Assembly: GCA_015501585.1 (NCBI GenBank)
Contig: JADNRY010000271.1
Location: forward strand, 1 to 64,000
Direction of reading: 5' to 3'
Source: Rhodocollybia butyracea
Taxonomy: Eukaryota > Basidiomycota > Agaricomycetes > Agaricales > Omphalotaceae
Length of the DNA stretch: 64,000 nucleotides
The notes under the pieces are model-generated. The model was not told the origin of the DNA, did no database searches, and worked only from the letters and a program-made list of their open reading frames with translations. Below are positions 1 to 10,167 of this stretch, piece by piece; the stretch's first letter is position 1, and every line of letters begins with the position of its first letter. The position numbers were made by a program, and so were the translations under genes.

Positions 1-1000
1 GCTAGTTTGCCAGGTTTGCCTAGGGAATCCTCAAGAGCCTTGACTGGCAAGGGACGAGCCTAAATTCCTAGGATGCCATAAGATTCATAGGTCACCTAGT
101 TTGCTTTAGGCCACTCTGGGTCACCTAGGCAAAAACGGCTTTTCCTGATGAATACTTTAGCGGTGTAAGGATCTAGGCGGAATCCTTCGAGCGCGGGTTA
201 TGAACCTGGAAACCAAGGTGCGGATACGCTCCGTACTGCCATTGTTCAGCCGAACTGGGAAAGTTGGTTTGAGATGTGAAAGGATGTGAGTGTAGAACAG
301 TTCCAAAGTGCCTATGGGATGTAAGACTCGTGTCGGGATCGTCCAAGGGACTAATGTAAGGATGGCAAGTCCATACAGGCGATAGAATGAACTCGGCGAG
401 TAAGCCTAAGAGTAGATGAGTTTCCGACTCGAAGGGTAGGACCCACAAAGTGCAAGCGGCTTTGATAGCGATATGAGCGGAAGCGGAAGGTCAAGCGGTA
501 GCTGACCTGATGCAACGCAACAGAGCGGAACCAAATAGATGATAGTAAACTGCAGAGGTTGTGAAAACAATGGAGTGAAGAAACAGAGTTGAAGAAACAG
601 ATAAAGCGAGAAACCGGAACACACAAGAGCACACAAGTCAAGGGGTTAAGCAATATTTCCAATCTACTGTACTTGACATGGTACAGAACTATATAAAGGG
701 TACTCAAGGACCGGAGTAGCGATAGGTAATAATCTGAGAGTAGAAAAGACAAGAATAGCCAAAAGAAGTACAAGGGATGAAAGACAACAATGAACATAAG
801 CGGAAGCGGCGGGATGAGCATAAAGCATATGTATGATTGTAAGAATGGTGGAGAATGGATCGACGGGATCATAGAAAGTGTACAGTGAAGGAACAAGTAA
901 AATGGAAGCAAAGTGGGAGTGTATTGGAACCGGAAATGCGGCGGAAGCAGGTTATGTAATGGTAAGCGGGAAATGTTGGCAGTCTGTATATGCCTAGGGC
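1..1000. other. Non-coding, probably repeat-derived left edge
   Basis: I see no convincing gene here. Long minus-strand frames exist but are low-complexity and match nothing I recognise. A TATA-like CTATATAAAGG lies near 689-699, followed by purine-rich sequence, which would suit a retrotransposon LTR or leader. No LTR ends or target-site duplication could be fixed, because the left side runs off the window. The recognisable KDZ transposase reading frame to the right starts abruptly near 1003, so this block may be an insertion that truncated it. Confidence 0.3.
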
Positions 1001-1002
1001 AT

Positions 1003-3241
1003 GACAAGCGGGTTCAACAAAGAAAATGGGCCCAGGATCAAGAAGAGATACATTGGATGATCATTGGGGAGACTGGAACTGGAGGAAATGTATCACTCTG
1101 GGTACAAATTTCCATTTTCAGTCTTGAAAGTATATTGATATATCTTCCTGTTACTTCTTAGGGGATACAATGCTCAAGCATGCCAACAGAGCTATAGAAA
1201 TGAGAGAAAAACATGTTCTTGCATACCATGGTTTGTGTCAAGGCCTGTCTCAAAATAATCAGGATTTGTGGCGGGGAATGGTGGCGCAATGGGAACAGGA
1301 TCCGGACCGTGCAATTAATCCTTACGAGTCAAGTGTGCGGCGTAAGTGTAGATTTTTGTGTCTGAACAAGCAGCTAACCACTTCTTTAGCAATGACATTA
1401 GCGAGTATCAAATTACAGCTATTACAGGAAGATGCACAAATGGCCGTTAAGGGTAACCAACCAGCTACTATGATAAAATGTATATCACCAACATCTATGA
1501 TTGCGCAAGGATTAGATCTTGAGGAGCTGCAGTAAGAGTGTTCTGCACTGTATATTTGGGGTGAAAAGCTGACTGACTCATTTCATGAAGGCATAGACTT
1601 GCATATGACTTGAATGCCTTGGGTTCACATTGAACTCCCTCCCAGCTCGCAAAAATTGTTGAGCGCGCAACAGCCCTGTGTAAACGCATTGACGGCTGGA
1701 CCTCTCTTCAGGTTGGATATATGCCCATTACAGCTCTTCTTCATTCAGAAAGCAATGTGCAGAAAGGTTGTGGTACTTGCACATCTGCATTGCCAGGATA
1801 TCCACTGACTATCTCTCATAGGCTCAAATGCATCAAATAAGACTACCAAAATTCCACTATCCTTACCCACTGCTGTATGGGAAGCTGGCGAAGAGTGTGA
1901 TGCTCGTCTAGTTGATATTGAGTGGAGGCTTAGGCATGCAGCATGCTCTGACGAGCTCGAAAAAATGCGGAAGCATCTGCTCAGTAGAAATTGGGTGAGA
2001 AACTTCAAGACATCATATGGCCATGGCCAACGTCAAGGTGGTCGATCAGCAACGACCCTGGAATCTCTGAATAACAAGGTGGATGCCTGTACTGCAAGGT
2101 ACAGAAAACACCGTGACATTCTCAAAGCATGGGGTAGTGCACTGAAAAAAAATGATGCATGGATGAAGGACTTGCGGTCGTTGAAAGAAGAGGATATTAG
2201 AGAGCTGCATACAGCCGGGTTAGAGGCTCTTGGGGAAGGTGAAAGACAGCTATCATGGATTTGGCATGTTCAGCGGGCAGATATATCTGATAACAAACAT
2301 CTGGTTGATAGTAAGTATTAAAGTATCCTATGTTCAACTACCATCATTTATATTCAACAGGTTTGCGGATTCAATGGTGCAAGTCTCGGGCCCGAGCTTT
2401 GCGATGGCAAGAGGAATGTCTTTTAATTCAAGAGGAGCTATGCCGGAGCTATTAGTGTTGTGCCGGCTGGGGCCCGGCTCAGAAGCCCCGGCCAAGGCTC
2501 GTCAAAAATCTGAGCCGGGCCCTAGCCCCCATGAAGGGCCGGCTCAAAGCCGGCTCAGGCTCAGGCCGGGGCCCAAGCGCTAAAGAGACATATCTTGAGG
2601 CGCTAAGCTCCCTGTCCTCGGTGGACTCTACACCATGATACTTTTGGCTTTCTGGTTGCTTTCTGAGTGTGTGCAGGTTATACACCTGCTTTTTGAGATG
2701 ATTTGGATCTGTACGGCCAATGCAATACATTCATCAGATAGGTGGAACAAATTGTTTGACACTAATGGAGCCTTTTTTCAGCCTTGTTCATATCTCTGGA
2801 AACCATGAGTGTAAAATTGGGCATAAGTGATGATACATGTAGTGTAATTTTTGGCGTGCTGCTCTATGCTTCATTAAGCGCTGAGCTCCGGCTCAGGCCC
2901 CGGCCCAGGGGTTTGAGAATTCTGAGCCGGGCCTTGAGCCCTTCTGAGCCCTATGACGGCTGGGGCCAGGCTAGGCTCAAAGACGGCCGGCTTTGGGGGC
3001 TCAACGGCCCTGAGCCGTAGCCGGCACATCACTAGGAGCTATTTAACACTACAGTGGGAGGCGAACCAGTGGCTAGAATGAGGGAAAATAGTGTCCCCGA
3101 ATGAAACCACAGGTGACCATGCATTTCAAGCACGTCAGGCTTATGCCCTACAGCAACAAAGTATTTGTGTACAGCATGCAAATACACTCTACGAGAAATA
3201 GAGTGGGTTGCCGAGCAAGTTGGGAGATGGTGTAGGAGGTA
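1003..3241 (+). pseudogene. KDZ-type transposase relic, C-terminal half
   Basis: This is the C-terminal part of a transposase of the Kyakuja-Dileera-Zisupton (KDZ) group, which moves DNA elements in basidiomycetes. Visible family landmarks in order are DTLDDHWGDWNWRK (about 1048-1090), a short intron ending in TTAG near 1160, a WEQDP...NPYESS block, a LDLEEL block (about 1513-1530), RIDGWTSLQVGYMP (about 1690), DIEWRLRHA (about 1914), RKHLLSRNW, and RQLSWIW (about 2249). The tail reads LRIQWCKSRARALRWQEE and is then cut by an inserted 582-bp element; it resumes in the same frame at 3035 with SYLTLQWEANQWLE, a stop at about 3079, then FQARQAY. The 5' half, including any catalytic DDE core, is missing. 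In-frame stops and lost introns make it a dead copy. The family call is from memory of conserved blocks. Confidence 0.75.
2453..3034. mobile_element. Non-autonomous hAT element (582 bp) inside the KDZ relic
   Basis: The element has terminal inverted repeats TAGTGTTGTGCCGGCT (left) and TAGTGATGTGCCGGCT (reverse complement of the right end). A perfect 8-bp target-site duplication GGAGCTAT flanks it at 2445-2452 and 3035-3042. TIRs beginning TAGTG and 8-bp duplications are hallmarks of hAT. The two ends are GC-rich with many copies of GGCTCAGGC/GCCGGGCC-like words in opposite orientation, while the middle (about 2590-2870) is AT-richer unique sequence. No transposase is encoded, so it must have been moved in trans. 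Confidence 0.88.
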
Positions 3242-3377
3242 TAAAGCTTGACAGCCCTAGCTATTTCTTTGTGTCTTAGGTTTCGCTCGACAGCCCTATG
3301 TATTTGTGTCCCAGTGTTTCATTACAACTTGTGATTGTACAGTACCTGTTTATTGGCTTTACCAGTCATTATAGCTT

Positions 3378-3915
3378 TGGTCAGTGATTATAATTTAACT
3401 GAAATTAGTGCTCCAAAGGCTCGGCTTCAACTGGCGGCGCGCCGGCCATAAGCCAAAACTAAGCTAAGCCAAGCTGAGCCAATATAAACTTGGCTGATAG
3501 CCGCTTTGAGCGGCTTAGCCATGGCTTCTATAAGTCGGTACGGGCCGTAGCTAACACCGCCTAACATTTGTTTATACCACCACAAAAACAGGATTGCGGT
3601 GGCATAAACAACTTTGCACAGCCATTAATATATCTACAACGGCTGAAGCCGTAGCGCGCCAAGCCGGTCGCTATAGTGAGTAAGCCGAGCCATTTAAAGC
3701 CAAAGCCGATCAAAGCGGAGCTAAGCCAAGCCTTCGGAGCACTAACTGAAATAATTTTCAATCCAAAACGGCACGAATTCAACTTCAGTCAGTGATAATT
3801 ATTTTAACTGATCAAATTTTCATACCAAACTGGCGCGAAAGCGACTTCGGTCAGATATAATAATTCTCACTGATAGGTTTTCGAAAAAAATGGCTCGGAT
3901 TCAGTTTACGCCGGC
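3378..3915. repeat. Degenerate ~63-bp tandem repeat split by the MITE
   Basis: Three to four diverged copies of a unit of the form TTTTCRNNCCAAANNGGC...TTCRGTCAGTGATAATNATTTTAACTGA can be aligned at about 3378-3405, 3752-3815, 3816-3877 and 3878-3915. The 339-bp MITE sits inside the array: removing it joins AACTGAAAT to AATTTTCAATCC, which restores the unit. I know of no function. The remainder of 3916-4121 shows no gene. Confidence 0.5.
3406..3744. mobile_element. hAT-type MITE (339 bp)
   Basis: The terminal inverted repeats are TAGTGCTCCAAAGGCTCGGC at the left and TAGTGCTCCGAAGGCTTGGC as the reverse complement of the right end. A perfect 8-bp duplication ACTGAAAT lies at 3398-3405 and 3745-3752. 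The interior carries several AGCCAAGC/GGCTTAGCC words in both orientations and no open frame of note. It differs in sequence from the 582-bp element 370 bp to the left, so it belongs to a different hAT subfamily. Confidence 0.88.
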
Positions 3916-4121
3916 CTTAGAAGTATACTCAACCGGTTTGGGCAATTTGCCGCGGCGTGGATGCATCACTCATAATTTATTTTATAATCACTGGGCATAG
4001 CCAGCCCTGGGGCATAATTGATCGCACTGATACTATCAGTGGATTATCAATTTTACTAGTGTTATAGGTTGCCTTACCATCACCTTTTGATCACCTTACT
4101 CTCTCCTTCCCATTGCCTTGA

Positions 4122-4304
4122 GATATGTCTACCGCCAAACACGCTGATGGACTTTTTGTCAAAGAGAAGGACTACAGAGAGAATGACCTCGCAGCTTATT
4201 GCACAAAGCTGGGAATTAAGCATATCTTGCTTAGCAATTTTTCGAAGGCGCTTCCTGTGGTGCAGGATGTTGTAAGGGGTGAAAAGAGTGTAAATGAGGT
4301 TTGA
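4122..4304 (+). pseudogene. HAD-family phosphatase, 3' fragment (duplication copy A)
   Basis: The frame starting DMSTAKHADGLFVKEKD matches the last ~65 codons of the longer pseudogene at 17132-18352, ending in VVRGEKSVNEV. It lacks everything upstream, including all catalytic motifs. A run of four T in copy B (GAGGTTTTGAG) is three T here, which brings in a stop at 4302-4304. Similarity to copy B starts exactly at the GATATG that precedes this frame and continues for several hundred bases downstream, so this is the edge of a segmental duplication and not a retained gene. Confidence 0.75.
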
Positions 4305-4454
4305 GCATTGGACATGCTTGATTGCGATTGGATTGCTAGATCTATCTACTGTTACTAGAGCTGTTACTATAGATTTCTTACTTGTTTCTTACAGTCTTAT
4401 GAGATTGCAGTATTGTGGGAAACATAAAGCTGTAGATACTTCTGGGAAGCGCGA

Positions 4455-4666
4455 TGTAAGTATGGCGTATACTCACATGTGCTCCGCACTGCCACCATCC
4501 GTTTATACTTTGTTTCATCCCAGATAACCTTACCATACCGACAACCACCACCGTTAGTTCTTATCGTTGCTAGTAGGCCTTGCGTCTCGCCGTTTGGAAT
4601 ATAACGTGGTCCTGTCAATATGTGTGATTGTCAGTGTTTCTGTCGAGACTAAACGACAGCCTTTCA
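4455..4666. mobile_element. Solo LTR (212 bp) absent from duplication copy B
   Basis: The sequence begins TGTAAG and ends CTTTCA, and a 5-bp duplication CGCGA lies on both sides (4450-4454 and 4667-4671). The homologous stretch of copy B at about 18478-18485 reads straight through (GGAAGCACGACACAGCGG), so the empty site is visible. TG...CA ends and a 5-bp duplication fit an LTR left after recombination between two LTRs. No internal coding sequence is present. Confidence 0.75.
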
Positions 4667-4906
4667 CGCGACACAGCGGAAGGTGCTCAGACTGCCAAAC
4701 TAAATGCAGAGTACTTACAATGTGTGCACCTAGACCGTTACCAATAAATATTGGTAAACACCAAGTTCACATTTATCTCTCCTTCTTCCACCCAGAGTCC
4801 ACCATAAGTATGTGAACATTGTATTTCAACATTGTATTTGAGAAATAACACAGATGTGATACAGGAACAGGAGGTCAAACTCAGGCTACATCTGCTCACC
4901 TACATC

Positions 4907-7900
4907 TTAACTTGGGTTGCCCACAGAAGTCCAGCATTTATGCCAATGCCCACCATAGTTGCATTTTCTGAATGAAACCTTGGTGTATCCCTCACGAGAA
5001 ATTACTAGCAAGGTTTCATCAGCAAGTAAATTTTGTCGGTACTGTATTGGAACCCAGACAATGCCATGTTGGGAATCTGAACCCTGAAAATAAATCCAGC
5101 CATCATCAGCCAGTTTCCAACCTAAGGTTGTTTAGAAAAATGTGACAAATGTGTGACAAGGGTAAACTCACAATGGAAGATGGGCCCCCCGTGAGTGGAT
5201 ATAGTGGCTGTACTACCTAGATCCTGGAGATAAATGATAAGTAACAAGTACATAGGTTAAGAGTGGTGGTAACATACTTTTGCAGGTGCATTTGAGCTAG
5301 TTTGAAGAGGTGAAAAAACAAGTGTCTGATCATAGGGGGGGATTGCGTCAGAGTCCAAGACACCAGGTTGTGAGTGAAGAGGTTTGATACTGACATTTGA
5401 AGGCATGATGGTTTCATTATGAAGGTGGGGAGCAATCCTGTCACCATCTGGGGAAAATGTAACAGAGTTCGCGGAATCAGTGTGGCCCTCAAGAGGTTTG
5501 CCAACGGCATCCCCTGTTTTTGCATCCCAGATCCTGATGGTTTTATTATCAGAGCCAGAAACAATCCTGTCACCACCTGGGGAAAATGTAACAGAGTTCA
5601 CCCAATCAATGTGGCCTTCAAGAGGTTTGCCAATGGCATCCCCTGTTTTTGCATCCCAGATCCTGATGGTTTTATCATCAGAGCCAGAAACAATCCTGTC
5701 ACCACCTGGGGAAAATGCAACAGAGTTCACGTAATGAGTGTGGCCTTCAAGAGGTTTGCCAATGGCATCCCCTGTTTTTGCATCCCAGATCCTGATGGTT
5801 TTATCATCAGAGCCAGAAACAATCCTGTCACCACCTGGGGAAAATGCAACAGATTTCACCCAAGAAGTGTGGCCTTCAAGAGGTTTGCCAATGGCATCCC
5901 CTGTTTTTGCATCCCAGATCCTGATGGTTTTATCATCAGAGCCAGAAACAATCCTGTCACCACCTGGGGAAAATGCAACAGAGTTCACGTAATGAGTGTG
6001 GCCTTCAAGAGGTTTGCCAATGGCATCCCCTGTTTTTGCATCCCAGATCCTGATGGTAGTATCATCAGAGCCAGAAACAATCCTGTCACCACCTGGGGAA
6101 AATGCAACAGATTTCACGCAATCAGTGTGGCCTTCAAGAGGTTTGCCAATGGCATCCCCTGTTTTTGCATCCCAGATCCTGATGGTAGTATCATGAGAGC
6201 CAGAAACAATCCTGTCACCACCTGGGGAAAATGCAACAGAGTTCACGTAATGAGTGTGGCCTTCAAGAGGTTTGCCAATGGCATCCCCTGTTTTTGCATC
6301 CCAGATCCTGATGGTTTCATCACAAGAGCCAGAAACAATCCTGTCACCCCCTGGGGAAAATGCAACAGAGTTCACGCAATCAGTGTGGCCTTCAAGAGGT
6401 TTGCCAATGGCATCCCCTGTTTTTGCATCCCAGATCCTGATGGTAGTATCATGAGAGCCAGAAACAATCCTGTCACCACCTGGGGAAAATGCAACAGAGT
6501 TCACGTAATCAGTGTGGCCTTCAAGTGGTTTGCCAATGGCATCCCCTGTTTTTGCATCCCAGATTCTGATGGTTTTATCATGAGAGCCAGAAACAATCCT
6601 GTCACCACCTGGGGAAAATGCAACAGATCTCACCCACTCAGTGTGGCCTTCAAGAGGTTTGCCAATGGCATCCCCTGTTTTTGCATCCCAGATCCTGATG
6701 GTTTTATCATCAGAGCCAGAAACAATCCTGTCACCACCTGGGGAAAATTCAACAGAGTTCACGTAATGAGTGTGGCCTTCAAGAGGTTTGCCAATGGCAT
6801 CCCCTGTTTTTGCATCCCAGATCCTGATGGTTTCATCACAAGAGCCAGAAACAATCCTGTCACCCCCTGGGGAAAATGCAACAGATTTCACGTAATGAGT
6901 GTGGCCTTCAAGAGGTTTGCCAATGGCATCCCCTGTTTTTGCATCCCAGAACCTGATGGTAGTATCATCAGAGCCAGAAACAATCCTGTCACCACCTGGG
7001 GAAAATGCAACAGAGTTCACGTAATCAGTGTGGCCTTCAAGTGGTTTGCCAATGGCATCCCCTGTTTTTTGCATCCCAGATTCTGATGGTTTTATCATGA
7101 GAGCCAGAAACAATCCTGTCACCACCTGGGGAAAATGCAACAGAGCTCACGTAATGAGTGTGGCCTTCAAGTGGTTTGCCAATGGCATCCCCTGTTTTTG
7201 CATCCCAGATCCTGATGGTTTTATCATCAGAGCCAGAAACAATCCTGTCACCACCTGGGGAAAATGCAACAGAGTTCACGTAATGAGTGTGGCCTTCAAG
7301 AGGTTTGCCAATGGCATCCCCTGTTTTTGCATCCCAGATCCTGATCATGTTATCACCAGTGCAACCAGCTATTCTATGTCCATCATGGGACAGACTCAGA
7401 CATTGAATCATTTCTCCCACATTCCATGTCCCCACTGTTGTAGCCATCCCAGCCATTGTTTTCTTTTCCACCTGTATTCCCCCTGTAAGCCTCTTTGCTG
7501 CACTCAATTTGTCAGACCAAAATGGAAGAATGCTTAAGTACCAATGTGGTGTCATGGTATTTACTGTGCTGAAGAGAAATACATCTAGTGCTCCCAATAC
7601 ATTGCTTAATGTTTCACGCAATTCTGTCATCAGATTTGTTACCTATAATAATCAATGAGTCCTTCAACAGCCACCCTTGATTTCATGCTATCTTACTTAC
7701 ACTGAGCACCTCCTTGAGTATGTCCACACATAGACCCAGATAGTTTAGGGTTTTTTCTTTCCCCTTGGTTACTCTGAGCAAATTCATCACCTCGATCCAG
7801 TGTATGATATTTTCTTCTGTGAAATTTTCAAGTTCCTTGGAACTCTTTTCATCCACTGTTGTTCTGCTTAAATGAAATCCCCAATTTTTGCAGGCATAAA

Positions 7901-10167
7901 CGAGACTGTCATCAAAAGCTTCTTTTACTCTTGTTTCAATATCTGGAACCTCACTATCCGCCAGAAATGATGAAGGAAGTTTGACCATATTGAACTTTAA
8001 CTTGCTGTTCATAATGTGAAAGCATTCATGGCTCAAAAAGCTGTGCTGTTGTAGTGCATCCCATTGCAAACTGTTTCTGTTCTTATCTCTCCTCAAGAAA
8101 TCCGAAAATGATGCATGGAAAGTATAGACAGCCTGATCTGATTCAGATACATATACAACTGCTTCCAAAGAAGAGATGAATGTCTTTACTTGTTCAATAT
8201 CACACTGTGATAACTGGGCAATAACTTCACAAGTAACTGGGCTACTGACAGTAACCACAGTGTGTAAAACCTTCACAATCTGGGTTTTCTCCTCCTCCGA
8301 AACGTCCTCATCAGGTCCAATTGCTTTGTTGATGATAGTTGCATAGAACTCATCCAATGCATTAGTTTTGCTCCCCATATTATGTTTCACATTGAGTGCC
8401 TCATTTAACCTTGATTGCACAAAATTGGAATTGCCAGTGATCCATTTCACCAGGGTGGCTGCGAAAATAAAAAGCTTTCCTGATATATGTGCCAATTGTT
8501 GAATTTGGTCTCTTGTAATAAATTCCCTTCCCTGCAGCTCTTGGACTAAAAACTTAGCAATGTCCCCCTCTATCAAACTCCTTTCCACATTATGGAGAAA
8601 AACTTTGTAATGGGAAGGGGAGTTATTCAAGTGATGGTAAACAGACTGTTGTGGCCGGCTTGTGAATATGAATTTTAGACCAGATATATTACCATCTTGG
8701 ATGGCTTTAATCAATGGATTCACCACTAATGCAACATCCTCACATTCATCCAATGCATCAATCACAACAACAGGAGCCACTGAGTGGAATGCTTTGGCTT
8801 TTACCGCTTCTTGCCAAGGACGTACAATCAAATCCAACTGCTTTTCAACCACCCTATCAGCAAGGTCAGGATCCTTTTGCAGCTCCCTCTCAAGAACCTC
8901 TGCAAAGGTTCGGGAATAGCGTGCAAGCTGATAGGCAATAGTTGGAATAATCTTTGTATGGTCTCGACAAGCAGGAAGCTGCCTGGAGCAGAAGAATGCA
9001 CCTGCAAGTACTTCTTCTTTCTCAAATATCTCACATGCTGTTTTGGAAAGGGTACTTTTGCCTGTTCCGGCCATCCCACCCATCCAGTATACTTGATCTT
9101 GGGAATCAGATATACCTGCCCAGTCTTGGATTTCTTTAAGAATTTGGACCCTCGTTCCTGGAGTACATGACCTCCTCATGCTCTTAGCATGGTCATGAAA
9201 GGCCTCTTTAGAGGGAGCGAGTTTGCTCAGGAACATTTCCTGCCCATGTTATCTCAATTATTGAACCTTGAATATAATACTTCCACACACCTTACTGATT
9301 TGAGTTGTATTTCTTTCAATATGAAAGAGAATCTTCCTCTAGGTTTGGTATGAGATGAATCATTCTGACCAACTGTATTGATTTGTTGGACATACCTCAC
9401 ATTCCCTGAATGCATCACTTACATCCTGGAAGTATTGATTGATTTCTTGAGAAAGCCCGTCTGCTTGAGCTACTTGTTGTATGTTTCCAAGCATCTTGGA
9501 AGTCCATGTCTCATACTTCTGAGGTGCTGCCTTGATATTGATTTTCTCCAGTTCGCTAGAAGTGACATCATTTAATTAATCAATGATTAGTTCTTTTAGA
9601 ATTGCCTCATACCTGGCCAGGTTTTCAAAAATTCCATCTGTCTCTGTGGAACCACTCTCACTCCTATATTTCTTCACATCTTTCACCTTGGATGCCAGAT
9701 CTTTGGCCAATGCCTCTGTCCTTTCTTTGTTCTCGGATACTTGCTGTCAATTTAGAAGTGGATACATTGCAATGAGCAAGTATCAATGTTAAATATCAAC
9801 CTGAAACTCCACTCACATGGTAAATCTGAATACATTTAGAAACTACGCCAAGTGCAGAACCCACACCCGCAGGTACAACTGGAACCAAGTCCGCAATTTC
9901 TTTCAATACTTCGAGTCCTTTTTCCACAACAGCTCCTGCAATGTGCAAAGCATTAGGGCTGTTCTGCACGCTCGGCGTAATACGATTTTCAACGTTCTGG
10001 GCCCCAGGGACACGCTGCGTCGCTTGAATAGGCTCTAAAGGTCCAGAATCTCTTGAGCTCCGAGTACTGCCCACATCAGAAGAGGAATTGGTCTTGCGGT
10101 TTTTTCGAGAAAATGGTTTGTACCATTTGCGCGTGGCTTTGGTCTGGTTCTTGGTCTGGTTTGACAT
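4907..10167 (-). CDS. NACHT-WD40 (NLR-like) protein, one frameshift in the WD40 array
   Basis: This is a STAND-class signalling NTPase of the kind fungi use for non-self recognition. Exon 1 (10167-9817) starts MSNQTKNQTK and holds a basic, Ser-rich leader and a helical stretch; exons at about 9743-9610 and 9565-9397 continue a helical N-terminal domain that may be an MLKL/HeLo-like bundle (inference). The NACHT exon (about 9238-7700) has a Walker A GGMAGTGKST and a Walker B VVVIDALDEC, 53-62 and 156-165 residues after the Met at 9236. The last large exon (7630 down) has a degenerate WD repeat, 14 near-identical 43-residue WD40 repeats and a degenerate closing repeat. Small 3' exons end with ...YGGHWHKCWTSVGNPS, stop at 4907-4909. 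At 7065-7070 six T replace the usual five, shifting frame after the second full repeat; this is either a real null allele or a sequence error. Downstream repeats stay open in the shifted frame. Confidence 0.82.
5400..7350 (-). repeat. Tandem array of 129-bp WD40-coding units (14 full copies)
   Basis: Each unit encodes TGDAIGKPLEGHT-xx-V-x-SVAFSPGGDRIVSGS-x-D-x-TIRIWDAK. DNA identity between units is very high, yet changes cluster in the same codons: the two residues after GHT (HY, DY, DC, EW, SW, DW), the one before SV (N, K, R, S), and the two around the D after SGS (D/H/C/G and K/T/E). In Podospora HET-D/E/R such positions lie on the recognition face of the beta-propeller and are under diversifying selection, while the rest is homogenised. 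The plus strand is also open through the array, but this is an antisense shadow of the repeat. Confidence 0.9.

Noticed and set aside
351..1007. A 218-codon minus-strand frame at the left edge
   Set aside because: Its composition is Leu/Ser/Phe-rich as expected from the complement of purine-rich DNA, and no domain or splice context supports it.
5419..7086. A 555-codon plus-strand open frame (and several 84-codon ones) with perfect internal repeats
   Set aside because: They are antisense shadows of the 129-bp WD40 units, open only because the unit length is a multiple of three.
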